DNA of 64,000 nucleotides from Lucinisca nassula. Its lineage: Eukaryota > Mollusca > Bivalvia > Lucinida > Lucinidae. The position numbers were made by a program, and so were the translations under genes. Under the pieces are notes generated by a model, which was not told the origin of the DNA, did not search any database, and worked only from the letters and a program-made list of their open reading frames with translations. The stretch spans positions 161,497,908 through 161,561,907 of the forward strand of contig OY757011.1 in the NCBI GenBank assembly GCA_963580285.1, in the 5' to 3' direction. Within the stretch, counting starts at the first letter, position 1, and the number at the start of each line of letters is the position of its first letter. Positions 1 through 10,189 of the stretch are shown here, piece after piece.

Positions 1-104
1 AAACTGTTTTTTTAAAGCGACTATAGGCACAAAAATCGAAATCTAAAAGCCTGAAATCCTGCAAATGCCTGAAAAATATGAGGCCTGATATCTCGTGATA
101 GCCA

Positions 105-375
105 AAGAACTTCCCCCATCAATTCTCCCGCAAAACCTATGCCGTGGGCGCTCATTAGATCCGCCTCAGTGAGGCGGGTCTAATGAGCACCCACAGCGCA
201 GGCTGATATGCAAAAACAAGGTGACATCCCGCATTGACCAAAGGGCTACCCCCCATCAATTCCCCTGCAAAACCAATGCCATGAGTACTCATTAGAACCT
301 CTTCATTGAGGTGGCTCCAATGAGCACCCACAGCACAGGCTGATATGTAAAAACAAAACAACATCCCCCAATTAC
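105..375. repeat. Two tandem MITE-type palindromes
   Basis: Two copies of a roughly 136 bp unit lie head to tail. Each starts with AAAGRRCTNCCCCCATCAAT and contains an inverted repeat (about 145-196 and 281-333) whose arms match the GTGGGYGCTCATTAGAACC core of the palindromic MITE families found across the window. The second copy is more diverged. No coding sequence is seen. The first 100 bases of the window show nothing recognisable. Confidence 0.7.
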
Positions 376-472
376 CACAGAACACAGTGTGGTTGTGTGA
401 TTTGTAGCGTTTTTCGCGTCTGGGGAATTCATTGCCAGCTTCCTTGGCGACCTAGTTACTTTTAAATGAAAA

Positions 473-1288
473 TTAGTACATTGAGGTATTTGGTGGATCA
501 TTTCCACGTCTGGATTTAAGAGCCACAAATGGATAGAATTTCAAATACACAAGTTTCACTTTTTTCTTCTCTTCTGTTGACATAGATTTTCTCTGTAGCA
601 GTAAAGCCTGTCTGATTTTATTAACTGTTGGTGGCAGGTCTGGGACTACTGATTTCCCGCTACCCTGGTTCAACTTTTTCATCGCTGCCTGTATGACCGC
701 ATCTCTGTTCTTTATGTTGACGACTCTTACAAGAATGTTTGGAAGTATTGTACCTCTGCTGGCCTCGGATCGTTCTGATATATTTGGGTTTTTCATTGGT
801 AGCCGATGCACCGCCGCAAAAGTCATGTTGTGGTCATTCAAGTTCAAGTCTTGTGATATAAAGGCTCGCACCTTTTCTTCTGTTACCACAGGGCTCTCAT
901 TTATGCTCCCATTGATCCCGAGAATTATCAAATTCTATTTGCGCCCCCATACCTCTAATGCTAATCTACTTCGCTCTTCTTCTTGTATTTTCTCTTCCAG
1001 GTTTACTAATCTTGTTTCAGTAATGTCTTTGATGATATCGTTCTGTTGCTGCAATGTGAAATCTGCACTCTCGAGCTTCCCTTCTAAAGAGACAACTTTA
1101 TCTTCTAAAGTTTTGGTTCTGTTTTCCATGGAAGCTATTTTATCAAAAAATGATTTATGCATCTGTGCAAAGCATCTCGCAATGTCTTTGAAATCCTGAC
1201 ATTCATAGTTTGGTGTTGTCTCGTGCTCCATATTTTCTGCCATTTTCATGGATAAGTCAAACTCACGGTGTCGTGTACCAAAAGACAC
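473..1288 (-). pseudogene. LINE ORF1-like relic (coiled coil plus RRM-like domain)
   Basis: Read on the minus strand, an open frame runs from about 1288 to 473, broken by one in-frame TAG at 935-937. Upstream of the stop is a coiled-coil segment (KTLEDKVVSLEGKLESADF). Downstream, the sequence NLIILGINGS, then AVHRLP, ILVRVVNIKNRDAVIQAA and a basic C-terminal part (IRQALLLQRKSMSTEEKKK) follow the usual layout of LINE ORF1 nucleic-acid-binding proteins: coiled coil, RRM-like fold, C-terminal domain. Further 5' (1290-1400) a diverged reading in another frame suggests an additional frameshift. No reverse transcriptase follows within the window, so this is a truncated, dead copy. Known of the family: such proteins form RNP with the element RNA. 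That this copy belonged to a LINE is inferred from domain layout alone. Confidence 0.55.
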
Positions 1289-1759
1289 CTCGACAATTTT
1301 ATCCTGGTATGAATTTTTCCCTTATTCACGTCTGTCAGACAGATTAGATTCTCCTCATTGTCTTCAACGTTTGTTTCAAATAGTAATTGCCCCGTCCATA
1401 CTCTCATTTGACTTCGGGAGTAAGTGCAAATACAAATAACGCCAGAAAATTTGAGCTGCTCTCACACACACATCTGCTTTCTTCAACCGGAAACGGTGCG
1501 CCAATCAGGTTACAATATATTTGTATAGGCGTGTTTTCGTTATGTAAATACAATGAACCTTTAATAACTCGAATACGGATGGTTCGTTTCGTCTACCGTG
1601 TTTCATTCGAACTCGTTCTTGAGTTTCTAGAGATTTTTTCTCACAATCACCTAAGTGATGGTTTACCCTCTATAGTTAGAACTACCCCTATCTCGAACAG
1701 ATTTTCATAGTCCCGAGGTAGGATTTCTCAACGGATCAATTTGTTATTGTTTTCATTTG

Positions 1760-2037
1760 CACTACGATAACACATCCGTTTTGACATAGTGCATTTTTAA
1801 TATCTCCAAAATAATTACTTTTCTGATGAAAATCCATAATACTTATCTTATTTATACTGCAAACATACGTTATGGGTGCTCGTATGAACCGCCTCGTTGA
1901 GGCGGTTCTAACGAGTACCCACAACCTATGGCTTAGAGAAGAAATAAGAAAAATAATATATACCCCCGTAAACCCCAGTTTCTCTGTATAAAGTGGAGTT
2001 TAAGGGGTGTTCATTTCACGGACTTGTTCACGTAATG
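1760..2037 (+). mobile_element. MITE-B copy 1
   Basis: Begins CACTACGATAACAC and ends GGACTTGTTCACGTAATG. The ends are imperfect inverted repeats (CATNACGATAACA). The centre is a palindrome with arms GTGGGTGCTCGTATGAACC and its complement, followed by a CCCCAGTTT...AAAGTGG stem. Non-coding. Confidence 0.7.
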
Positions 2038-2740
2038 TGAATATGCATTGCAACTGCGGCTATGTGTTGGCTCTTGATAAATTCAGGAGTTGAAGTCCCC
2101 TACATCCCCTCACGCCCCCTTCGCAACATTTTTCAGCTGACGTTCCACGGCGGTCGTTCCGTTCCCTTGCGGTATCTTATAAGATAAACAACTTTGTTTT
2201 ATTGGTAAATTGGATGATTTGTGATTCAGTGTGTGGGTTCATATCACTAACCACCCAACAAAGAACGTTGAGTCGACGTCGGGCCGACATCAATACGACA
2301 TGGTACATCTAACGTCGTAATATTTGCATTTACAGTGTAAACTCTGATATAAACCTATAGAAAACAATGTTTTTCATACTTCCATGAACGCATCGAGTCA
2401 CGTGATTTTCAGTGACGACAAATGACGTCAGTATAAACCATGGTTCTCTACGGGCGATGTTCCGCTATTTGTAGAAAAAACGAGTAAATGTTTTTCAGCT
2501 TTAGAAGTTTGTCCTATAAGCATTTTTTCACCCAGTGATGAGGGGCAAAAGATGTAAATATAAAAAATAAACTTAATTTTTATGCTTTTCATGAAAGTAT
2601 AAATGACAGCGGGTCGCTAGCAACGTTTACAAGAGCCCCTTCGGGGTTCATTTTCTTTGCACTCGACCCACTGCGTTCATACTTTCATTAACAGCAGAAA
2701 AAAATAAAATTCATTTCTTAATTGATGTCGATTGGACGTT
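2038..2740. other. Unassigned stretch with one inverted repeat
   Basis: No coding region or known family recognised. At 2589-2694 lies an inverted repeat of about 25 bp arms (ATGAAAGTATAAATGACAGC against its near complement) enclosing about 55 bases that include a CCCCTTCGGGG hairpin. This looks like another short palindromic element. Confidence 0.4.
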
Positions 2741-3018
2741 CATTACGAGAACACACCTATATAATTTTGACCCCCTCATACCCCACTTCTATATAGTAAA
2801 ACTGGGGTTTAAGGGGGTATACATTATTTTTCTTATTTCTGCTCAAAAACATAGATTGTGGGTACTCGATAGAACCGCCTCATCGAGGCGGTTCTATCGA
2901 GTCCCCGCAATCTATGTTTTGAGCAGAAATAAGAAAATATCACAATTTTTCATCTTAAAATTTCTAATTGTTTGCCAAAAAATTGGCAATATATTTGCGT
3001 AGGCCTGTTTTCGTAATG
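2741..3018 (-). mobile_element. MITE-A copy, complete
   Basis: The ends CATTACGAGAACACACCTAT and AGGCCTGTTTTCGTAATG form terminal inverted repeats. The centre is a long palindrome: TTCTTATTTCTGCTC, then GATTGTGGGTACTCGATAGA, GCCTC, and the complement of all of these. It has the opposite orientation to the copies at 58080 and 62325. Both arms changed GTTAG to GATAG together, so pairing is preserved. Confidence 0.8.
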
Positions 3019-3351
3019 GGTCCGCTATTTGATGCTGGCTTGGTAGACCTCTTCTTCTGGCGCCTTGAGATGGGTGCGTTCTTTGTTTGTAGCATTTATT
3101 TTGTTCTTATTCTCCTATTTTATGTACAGGGATGCTATCTCGTATGCGTAGTTGTATACATTTCTCCAAAGGGCACTACGCCGCAGTATTTGCAATATGT
3201 TGTTTTCCGCCAAAAAGTGACTGAACCTTAAAGTTATTGATGAAAGTTTGATTAATTGAAGGCGGATAAATCTGAACCATCTGAAACAAAGAGATCAATT
3301 TTCCAACTCCTTTATGACGATGAGCAGTTGTTTGTTTATTTGCTCTTCTGT

Positions 3352-3370
3352 GATATTTAAGGGGCGGGTC
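3352..3370 (+). promoter_or_regulatory. Possible core promoter of the 3453 gene
   Basis: GATATTTAAGG resembles a TATA element and is followed directly by GGGGCGGGTC, a GC-box-like motif, about 90 bases upstream of the ATG. A TTTTTTTTCAG at about 3379-3389 could instead be a splice acceptor for an upstream exon. Motif reading only. Confidence 0.25.
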
Positions 3371-3452
3371 GAAACATTTTTTTTTCAGTTTGAGAAAGCA
3401 AAGAATACACGAAATTCAAGTCAAATTTTGAACTCATCTACAAATAAACACG

Positions 3453-4040
3453 ATGAGAAAGTATGCAACTATAGTTCTACTGGCACTTTATTTAGGACAT
3501 GTCTCGCCACAGGTTGGTTTAGATTTTGTTGAAATTCAGAGACACTATGAATTTGAGGATGTTCTTAATGAAAACCAGGATTCTTACTGGGTATGGCGAT
3601 CTGAGGCGTCCGAACTAAAAACTCTTCGTCTAGAGGACAGGACAGGTGAGCACACGATCTTTTTCAAACTGTGCCTGGAGCCTATAGATAAGACCAAAAA
3701 CGTGACGATACGTCTTGCAAACATTCGCTACTCCAACGACGGGCCTCCCGATACATGCTATGCGTCACTGAATGGTCGGGTATTTTCTGTGTTTTTCACA
3801 AAAGAGAAGTGGCGAAGTGGACATGAATGGAACGTGTTCAGAAACACCCGCCAGATTGGCAGAGGGATGTCTTTACCACGGGGTGTGTATGACCTCGGGA
3901 TCATAGTGAACACTGACAGGTGGGGAGTGGAGTTTGACAGACTATCTGTAAACGCCGAGAATCAAAACATGACTTCAAATATATTTTGTGGTGCCGGATT
4001 GGTGAAAAAAGAAGCATCGGTAAACAGAACAGCCGGATAG
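3453..4040 (+). CDS. Secreted 195-residue protein, possible galactose-binding-like beta-sandwich
   Basis: An uninterrupted frame from ATG to TAG with animal-like codon use. Residues 1-18 (MRKYATIVLLALYLGHVS) form a signal peptide with a basic start and hydrophobic core; cleavage is probably near residue 18-20. The mature part has three cysteines (in KLCLEP, DTCYAS, IFCGAG) and N-glycosylation sequons NVT, NMT and NRT. The pattern IRYSND, then SLNGRVF, EKW, MSLPRGVYDL and WGVEFDRLSV recalls the strand order of CBM6/CBM35-type galactose-binding domains, where an aromatic plus a D near the last strand often contribute to sugar binding; this is inference from pattern only. There is no transmembrane segment, so it is probably extracellular. 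The start chosen is the first ATG in the frame and gives the signal peptide directly. It appears to be single exon. A poly(A) signal follows at 4168. It could also be the last exon of a larger gene. No specific family name can be given. Confidence 0.75.
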   Translation: MRKYATIVLLALYLGHVSPQVGLDFVEIQRHYEFEDVLNENQDSYWVWRSEASELKTLRLEDRTGEHTIFFKLCLEPIDKTKNVTIRLANIRYSNDGPPDTCYASLNGRVFSVFFTKEKWRSGHEWNVFRNTRQIGRGMSLPRGVYDLGIIVNTDRWGVEFDRLSVNAENQNMTSNIFCGAGLVKKEASVNRTAG

Positions 4041-4139
4041 ACAGCGCAGAGTACAGAATACTCAACCAATGACGTTAGGTTTATGAACCTATGTATAATA
4101 GTTTAGTCTTTGAATCCTTTGTAAATGCTATTTTCACAT

Positions 4140-4411
4140 GCTTTGCAAAAACACGCCTACACATGTCAATAAATTCATTTTAAACTATACCACCGAAAAA
4201 AAAACGAACATTTTAGGATGAAAATTGATATTTTTCTTATTTCTGCTCAAAATATAGAGTGTGTGTACTCTTTAGAACCGCCTCAGCCAGGTGGTTCTAA
4301 CGAGTATCCACACTCTATATTTTAGGGCAGAAATAAGAAAATAAGGTTTACCCCTGCAAACCCAAGTTTTACTATATAAGGGGATCAAAATATAGGCGTA
4401 TATTCATGATG
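4140..4411 (+). mobile_element. MITE-A copy overlapping the 3' UTR of the secreted-protein gene
   Basis: Left end ACACGCCTA, then CGCCGAA-type block, central palindrome (about 4240-4340) and right end ATAGGCGTATATTCATGATG. The arms have several mismatches, so this is an older copy than those at 10602 or 62325. Confidence 0.7.
4168..4173 (+). terminator. AATAAA poly(A) signal candidate of the 3453 gene
   Basis: The only AATAAA within about 250 bases after the stop codon. It lies inside the left part of a MITE-A copy, where other copies read CAAATACATTG, so the signal seems to have arisen by mutation of inserted DNA. Confidence 0.45.
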
Positions 4412-4852
4412 AATGTAACATTTTATTTCTGCTTCCAAACTAATAAATTGAGCGTGCTTATCAGGGCCCAGTTGTTGAAAGCATCGTTAGCTCAACGAGC
4501 TCGTTGGTGGTCATATTGTTAACTGTTCTAGCAAGTTCAATATCTAAAAGTTTGTATTTTTTTTCTGAAAAAATGTGAGCAGCTTTTGCATTTGCAAAAG
4601 CTGCTCACATTTTTTCAGCAAAACTGTTAGCATATTTACCATAATAAATGATCAAAGTTTTAACGATACGTTAACTAACGACGTCGTTAGTTTTGAACAA
4701 CTGGTCCCAGAACAACCTCACTAAGGCGGTTCTAATGGGTACCCAAAATTAATCTGTAGAGAAGAAATAAGAAAATAAAATATACTCTGTACATTTGGAT
4801 TTTCAAATTAAGATGACTGAGTGCCTTAACATTCATTTCGCGACTTAGTGCT
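4412..4852 (+). mobile_element. Degenerate MITE-B copy split by MITE-C
   Basis: The left part ends in GAGCGTGCTTATCA and the right part resumes GAACAACCTCACTAAGGCGG, which together reconstruct the GTGCTCGTTAGAACCGCCTC core. The interruption is the element at 4462-4710. Confidence 0.55.
4462..4710. mobile_element. MITE-C with a perfect 26 bp hairpin
   Basis: Terminal inverted repeats GGGCCCAGTTGTTGAAA and TTTTGAACAACTGGTCCC. Subterminal ATCGTTAGC and GTTAACTAACGACG also mirror each other. The centre (4565-4618) is an exact 26 bp palindrome with a 2 base loop (CTGAAAAAATGTGAGCAGC start). It sits inside a MITE-B core. Confidence 0.65.
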
Positions 4853-5099
4853 TTTTTCACACCTCCAAAATGGCTACTTTTCTGATGAAAATCCGTGATA
4901 TTTTTCATATTTAAACTGCAAACATAGTTTGTGGGTGCTCGTTAGAACCGTTAGAACCGCCTCAATCGGCTAACGAGTACCCAAAACCTATGCCTTGGAG
5001 CAGAAATAAGAAAAATATGACACACCCCCTTAAACCCCAGTTCTCTCAGTATAAAGTGGGGTTTAGGGGGTGTTCATTTCACGGACTTGTTCACGTGAT
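4845..5099 (+). mobile_element. MITE-B copy
   Basis: Contains CCAAAATGGCTACTTTTCTG, the central palindrome with a small local duplication (GTTAGAACC twice), and the right end TTCACGGACTTGTTCACG. After it, 5100-5297 shows nothing recognisable. Confidence 0.65.
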
Positions 5100-5297
5100 C
5101 TAAAACTGACGTTAGGTCTCACAGCATGTACATTTGCTATTGCAAATGAGTGGAACTAGAAGCTATGTGATCAGTATCTAAACTGTTTGACATTCTGTTC
5201 TTGAATTTGTAGGAATATACCATACCAAGTATTCTGATTGGTTGAAACTGAAAAATGAGTATGGCGAAATTAATTTATTTAGCATGACAAGAGAAAG

Positions 5298-5510
5298 CAT
5301 CACGTGAACAAGTCCTTAAAATGAACACCCCCTAAACCTCACTTTATATAGAGAGGGGGTATACATTTTCTTATTTCTGCTCCAAGACATAGGTTGTGGG
5401 TACTCGTTAGAACCGCCTCAATGATATGGTTCTAATGAGCACCCACAACTTATGTTTGCAGTATAAATAAGAAAAATGTCACACATTTTCATCAGTAAAA
5501 ATTACTCGTT
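5298..5510 (-). mobile_element. MITE-B copy, reversed
   Basis: Starts CATCACGTGAACAAGTCC, the complement of the MITE-B right end. The palindrome core has a mismatch (CAATGATATGG) at its tip. The far end is truncated near TCAGTAAAAATTAC. Confidence 0.6.
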
Positions 5511-5535
5511 TTTGATGTATGAAATAACAGGATGT

Positions 5536-5753
5536 TAATCACGTGTACAAGTCCATGAAGGAACACCCCACTAAACCTCACTTTATATAGAGATACCTGG
5601 GGTTTACGGGGTTATTCATTATTTTTCTTATTTCTGCTCCAAGACAACAAGACAAAGGTTGTGGGTACTCGTTAGAACCGCCTTAGTGATATAGTTCTAA
5701 TGAGCACCTGCAACTTATTTTTGGAGTAGGGTAAGAAAAATATCACACATTTT
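5536..5753 (-). mobile_element. MITE-B copy, reversed
   Basis: Starts near ATCACGTGTACAAGTCC. The palindrome is weakened (CCTTAGTGATATAG) and carries a duplicated AACAAGAC. It abuts the MITE-A copy that starts at 5754. Confidence 0.6.
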
Positions 5754-5965
5754 CATTACGAAAACACACCTATACAAATACATTGCAACCTTTATCGCCG
5801 AAAAAATGAAAATTTTTTGATGAAAAATTGTGATATTTTTCTTATTTCTGCTCAAAATATAGGTTGTGGGTACTCGTTAGAACCGCCTCACCGAGTACCC
5901 ACAATCTATATTTTAGAGCAGAAATAAGAAAAATAAGGTTTACCCCTGCAAACCCCAGTTTTATT
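5754..5965 (+). mobile_element. MITE-A copy, right end lost
   Basis: Starts CATTACGAAAACACACCTAT. The left block and palindrome are intact apart from a shortened tip (CCTCACCGAG). It stops at CCCCAGTTTTATT, where the inverted-repeat unit 5969-8687 begins. Confidence 0.7.
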
Positions 5966-6329
5966 GCTTAATACGCAAGAGATAGTGAACAAAGCCCTCT
6001 GGTCTGTGTTTGAAACGATTTATTCCCAGAGGACACGCAATGTGCAACCTTGCAAAAGGCGACAAAAAGCAGATGGTTTTTCTCTTTAACAGATTACTTA
6101 ATGAAAATTTTATGCTGAGCGTTGCTGTATACATGTCTCTGAATGAAATCACAGAAAGTTAGCTGACAACATATCTGTCCCCGTTTATGTAGTGCGGCTC
6201 CGTTTATATAGTTTGGCTGTGAAGTTGTAGACAATTTTTTGTCTTTGGCCAAGTTTTTTATAATAATGCTTGAAAAAATGTATGCGAGTTCGTCTGTCAT
6301 TACTGACAATGACCAATCTTAATCACATG

Positions 6330-7670
6330 CAAGAAATGCTAATGTTTGTGTGTTCTAAGATGACTGATGAGACCAATTCTAGCACTGAATTACCTGTTGC
6401 AGATAGAGCAACGGAGGTTAGAAGAAGACAGCTCTGTTGGTGATGCCTTTGCTCTGGCTTTGCGCTGTGCACGCGGTATCTGTTCGTTTTCGCTGAATCT
6501 CTTTGCTTCATATTCACTAGCACACCTTCGAATGAGTCGTCGCCGCTTTGGTCGGTCCTGTGCAATTTGTTCCTACGACTCTGTTGGTATACTGATGTCC
6601 CTGAGGGAGGTTTTGAAGGTATCCTTGCAACGCCTTTTCTGACCACCATTGGAGCGTTTGTCGGTTTCTAATTCTCCATAGAAGATTGACTTTGGCAACC
6701 GTTCCTAAGGCATCCTTGTAACATGGCCTGTCCATCTATATGTGCCAGTTTCTGAAGGGTATGTACACTATGCACCCCTGCCCTTTTCAGAACTACTGTG
6801 TCGGGAATCCTGTATTGCCACTTAATCTTAAAATTTAGAGTTTTCTGAGACAGCTTGTGTGGAAGTTGTTCAGTCTTTTGGCGTGCCGTTGGTAAACTGT
6901 TCATGTTTCACATGCATATAATACTATAGACAGCACCACAGCTCTGGTAGACGTTCAGCTTTGTGTTCAGCTTGATTCCACTTCGATCCCAACAGCTACC
7001 CAATAGTCGGACTAATGCTGCACTGGCTCTGGCAATCCTTGCATTGATTTTGTCATCAATATGCACGGTCCTTTACCGTGTGCAATCCTTGCATTGATGT
7101 TGTCATCAATATGCACGGTCCTTTACCGTGTGCTCCCAGGGTTGGTGAATTTAATATCACTTACAGTCTTTGACCTTTCACTGTGATGGTTGGCTTCTAG
7201 TAGTGCTTGCCAGGTGCTGGTTGATAGACCACCTCAGTCTGTTTTATGCTGATTGTGAGGTCATAGCTGTCACAGGAGGCAGATACTTGATATACACCTT
7301 TTTGCATCTTCTCTTCTTTTGTAGCAATCGGCAAAGAAGAACTCATTTAGCACCCCTGACTGCACCTTGGATTTTGCTTGCAATCTTAAGGTTGAAAAGC
7401 TTCCCATCAAAGCGATACCTAAAAGGTACATGTTTACTATTGTCACCAACCCGAAAAGCATCTGTGAGCATGGCAAAGAACATCTTGCTGAACAGTTTTG
7501 CGGCTAGTACACATCCTTGTTTGACGGAAGGGATCAGAAAACTCACCAACTTTTTGTACCCGTGAAGCATACCATCGTGGAACTGCCTCACCATTGTCAT
7601 TAACTTGGTTGGACAGCCATACTTCACCACAGTCTTCCAAAAAGACGCTCACGGCCGACTGTGTCATTTA
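6330..7670 (-). pseudogene. LINE reverse transcriptase relic with C-terminal part
   Basis: Minus-strand translations in shifting frames follow a LINE pol from mid-RT to the C-terminus: YGCPTKLMTMVRQFHDGML, VKQGCVLA, LFSKMFFAMLTDAF (7343-7630); LRLQAKSKVQ and FFADC (the FADD box, last D lost; about 7300-7400); LNFKIKWQYRIPDTVVLKRA and LAHIDGQA (6668-6904); KVNLLWRI and RPTKAA-type tail (6517-6735). The extreme end (about 6330-6420) keeps cysteines and histidines of what is usually a C2H2 finger in this family, now out of frame. There are at least five frameshifts or stops. Dead, 5'-truncated copy. The specific clade was not determined. Confidence 0.7.
7032..7131 (+). repeat. 50 bp tandem duplication inside the LINE relic
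   Basis: The unit starting GCAATCCTTGCATTGAT and ending CTTTACCGTGT occurs twice with one mismatch, so it arose after the LINE copy had already decayed. Confidence 0.85.
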
Positions 7671-7775
7671 TATAAAAAAACAGTGCCACAATCTTTAGAC
7701 GCAGCCTACCCTGGTGTACTTTCAGTCTTTCGGAGGAGATCTGACTGTCCCTGACATGACTGAAAAACGTCTTGT

Positions 7776-7781
<6 letters not shown>

Positions 7782-7816
<35 letters not shown>

Positions 7817-7842
7817 CTCTCTCTCATTCTCTCTCTCTTCAA
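7782..7842 (+). repeat. (CT)n microsatellite
   Basis: About 60 bases of CT repeats with a few CATT interruptions. On the minus strand it translates to Arg-Glu repeats, which is not a gene. Confidence 0.95.
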
Positions 7843-8889
7843 GACTGCCTTGTTTAACTTCTTAAGAAAGCTAAAAGGCAGTCGAGACAACATGTACTTT
7901 AGTTTGCTTGTACGCTAACCACTCCCACTTAAATGTACTCATTTTTTGCTCCTCTCCACTTTCATTGTTTTGTAATAAATCACTAAAGAGGACAGACAAT
8001 TTTTTCTTGTTAAAATATTAATAATGGATTCTTGGAAACATGAATGAATTATTATGTAGCTAGCTATTTGTCTATGTGACTATCGTTGGTTATGTACAAA
8101 ATCCATATACCGTTTTTAGCAGCGCTAGTCTTCTCCCTGGGATGTCAGAGCATTGTACAAAAAGTGAACTCTGGACTGCGCTCATGTCCTCGGGCAATGC
8201 CAAAACCGATTTCAAATTTTTTTTTGTCAAAACGCTAAAAAATATAAATGATACAGTACTGTATAATGAAGGCCAAGGACAAGTTGTTTCAAATATTTCA
8301 AATATTTTTTTTCGCATAACTCATGATAAAAACTTTGTGAAGTTGCCAAGTTGAAATATAATCATTTCTATGCTTACCGATAAACCGCGACGCTGTTAAA
8401 TGGCAGAACTTACTGAATGTATGTCTACAACGTTATAGCCACACTGCAGAAACGGAGCCACACTAAATAAACGGATAACATACAGAGACGTGTCGGTTTA
8501 TTTATCCCCCAGACACACTTAAAACGCAATGCTCAGCAAAACAAATCGCAATGAATTATATGTTTAAAAAGAAAAATTATCTGTCTTTTGGCGCCTTTTG
8601 CAAAGTTGCACAATGCTTGTCTCCTTGGAAAAAATCGTTTTTTAAGACAATCTCGAGGGCTTTGCTCAATATTATTTGCGTATTTTAACGGTAGAATATC
8701 ACAGCGGTCGAATAGTATTCCGTTTTTCTTGATTATGCCATTCAAAGAAGAGAGAAAAATGAAAATACGATGCACCTTCCTGTCGCGTTTGTCACAGATC
8801 GTTTGTTTTCCAGCTGTGGTATGGAACACAGCCCGTGTAAGATAATATTGGCTTTCATTGCAGTAAAAGAGACATTTCAGTTAGGGGAA

Positions 8890-9053
8890 AGGCTTCTCTC
8901 TTTTTTCATATTTCTGTCCCTAACATACATGATTCTTTGAGTACCAACTATCGGTTTGGGGACAGAAATAAAGAAATGGATGTGCAAACCCAGTTTACTG
9001 TACTCAAACTGAGGTTTTCAGGGGTTAGTCATTGCACGGACTGGTTATGGTGT
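8890..9053 (+). mobile_element. Diverged MITE-B-like palindrome
   Basis: Uses a different arm sequence (TTTCTGTCCCTAACATA mirrored by GGGACAGAAATAAAG) but keeps the CCCAGTTTACTGTACTC and TTGCACGGACTGGTTATG right-end layout, suggesting a sister subfamily. The following stretch, 9054-9350, shows nothing recognisable. Confidence 0.45.
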
Positions 9054-9353
9054 AATATATAATGTTGGACTGTTACATATATTCTTTCTTTTAACAGCAC
9101 GAAAAACGAAAACAGCTTTTTGTCGATTTCTAATAATCAAGTGAAAATACCATACTGGCCACCAATAGCCTGCGCATCTACGATTCTTTCATATATATCC
9201 GCGGAAGGCAATGTGGATCTATGGCTGTCTGCAGAGATGAAGACATATTTGGTGTGTCCAGCTGCTACAGCGCTTCCTTACCATCGCACTAGGGAGTTTT
9301 GTCTTCTGAAGAAAACATTTTCCCACTTCAGTGCCGAACATAGATTACTGTCG

Positions 9354-9598
9354 CTTGTTAGAACACACCCGTGCGGCATTTTTTCACATCTCCAAAATGG
9401 CTACTTTTCTGATGAAAATCTGTGATATTTTCTTATTTATACTACAAACATAGGTTGTGGGTGCTCGTTAGATCCGCCTCATTGAGACGGTTCTAACGAG
9501 TACCCACAACCTATATGTATACCCCCGTAAACCCCAGTTTTCTCTATATAAAGTGGGGTTCAGTGGGGTCTTCATTTCACGGACTTGTTGACTTGATG
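9354..9598 (+). mobile_element. MITE-B copy
   Basis: Contains CTCCAAAATGGCTACTTTTC, a palindrome with arms GTTGTGGGTGCTCGTTAGA and its complement, then CCCCAGTTTTCTCTATATAA and the right end TTCACGGACTTGTTGAC. The outer stem (TTCTGCTC) is lost on the right. Confidence 0.7.
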
Positions 9599-9601
9599 GA
9601 T

Positions 9602-9873
9602 GTTTTTTTTTTTTTGTTTGATTTGAGGTTTAACGTCCCCGTCAACACTAAAGGTCATTTTGCAGACGTTGCTTCCAATTTTGTGGGACTTTTACCCGAC
9701 ATTGAGATGAAATGACATCTCAAGCCCTGTCGCCCAATGAAACCACCGCGGTTCCTGGACAGGCTTAGGTCCTCTAAGCAGTTTACCAGTACTAGTGTGC
9801 GGGCCGGATTCAGCTCTAAATGGAAGCATCATGCAGCTCATATATTTCTTCAAGCCACGATGATGGTGGCTGT
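9602..9873 (-). mobile_element. SINE-H copy (reverse)
   Basis: Reversed copy of a family also at 28383, 36985 and 61997. Poly(T)/TTTGATTTGAGG tail on the left, then GTTTAACGTCCCCGTCAACA, CCTGTCGCCCAATGAAACC, a block around GCTTAGGTCCTCTAAGC, and CTTCAAGCC at the right end. It is shared by four full copies and one fragment. No tRNA-like head was identified, so the SINE label is inference from size and tail. Confidence 0.6.
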
Positions 9874-10133
9874 TCAAAGGAGTACCAACAACCGATGTTT
9901 TTTCATCAGGCTTAAAAGGGAAAAATCCATACTCTTTTCTTAACACCACATTTCTTTATTGAAAGTTGGGGTTACAAGGGATGGGATTTACATTTCTGAC
10001 TTCTTAACCCATATATGACAGTGGAATCTTCCTGCTAGTAAGTTTGGAGTGGTTCATTTTCAATTACATGTATAAGGGTGCCAGGTTTATTTTTGTTTGT
10101 AGCAAATTTTACAAAAATGAATTGTCTTTAAAC

Positions 10134-10189
10134 AAACCGTGTAGACCAAGATCAGACGTTGTGGCGTCTGATCTGGGTCTGCACTGTTT
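10134..10189. repeat. Palindrome of the AGATCAGACGNC family
   Basis: Arms GTGTAGACCAAGATCAGACG and CGTCTGATCTGGGTCTGCAC pair almost fully. Related palindromes occur at 55218-55296 and as degraded forms near 28268-28310, 26815-26890 and 36783-36812. It probably lies inside a larger short element (about 10010-10240). Confidence 0.65.

Larger units (their letters stand above)
5969..8687. repeat. Unit bounded by 251 bp inverted repeats
   Basis: Arms at about 5969-6219 and 8437-8687 are inverted copies at roughly 75-80 percent by eye. Matched landmarks are GAGCAAAGCCCTC, TTGCAAAAGGCG and CCGTTTATNTAGTGNGGCTC. The space between holds a LINE relic (6330-7670), a (CT)n tract and unassigned sequence (7900-8436). 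It could be one TIR element with a LINE inside, or two independent inverted insertions; no flanking duplication was recognised. Confidence 0.5.

Noticed and set aside
693..1199. 168-codon open frame on the plus strand
   Set aside because: It is the antisense shadow of the LINE ORF1 relic.
7624..7893. Open frame with Arg-Glu repeats on the minus strand
   Set aside because: It reads through the (CT)n tract; no domain on either side.
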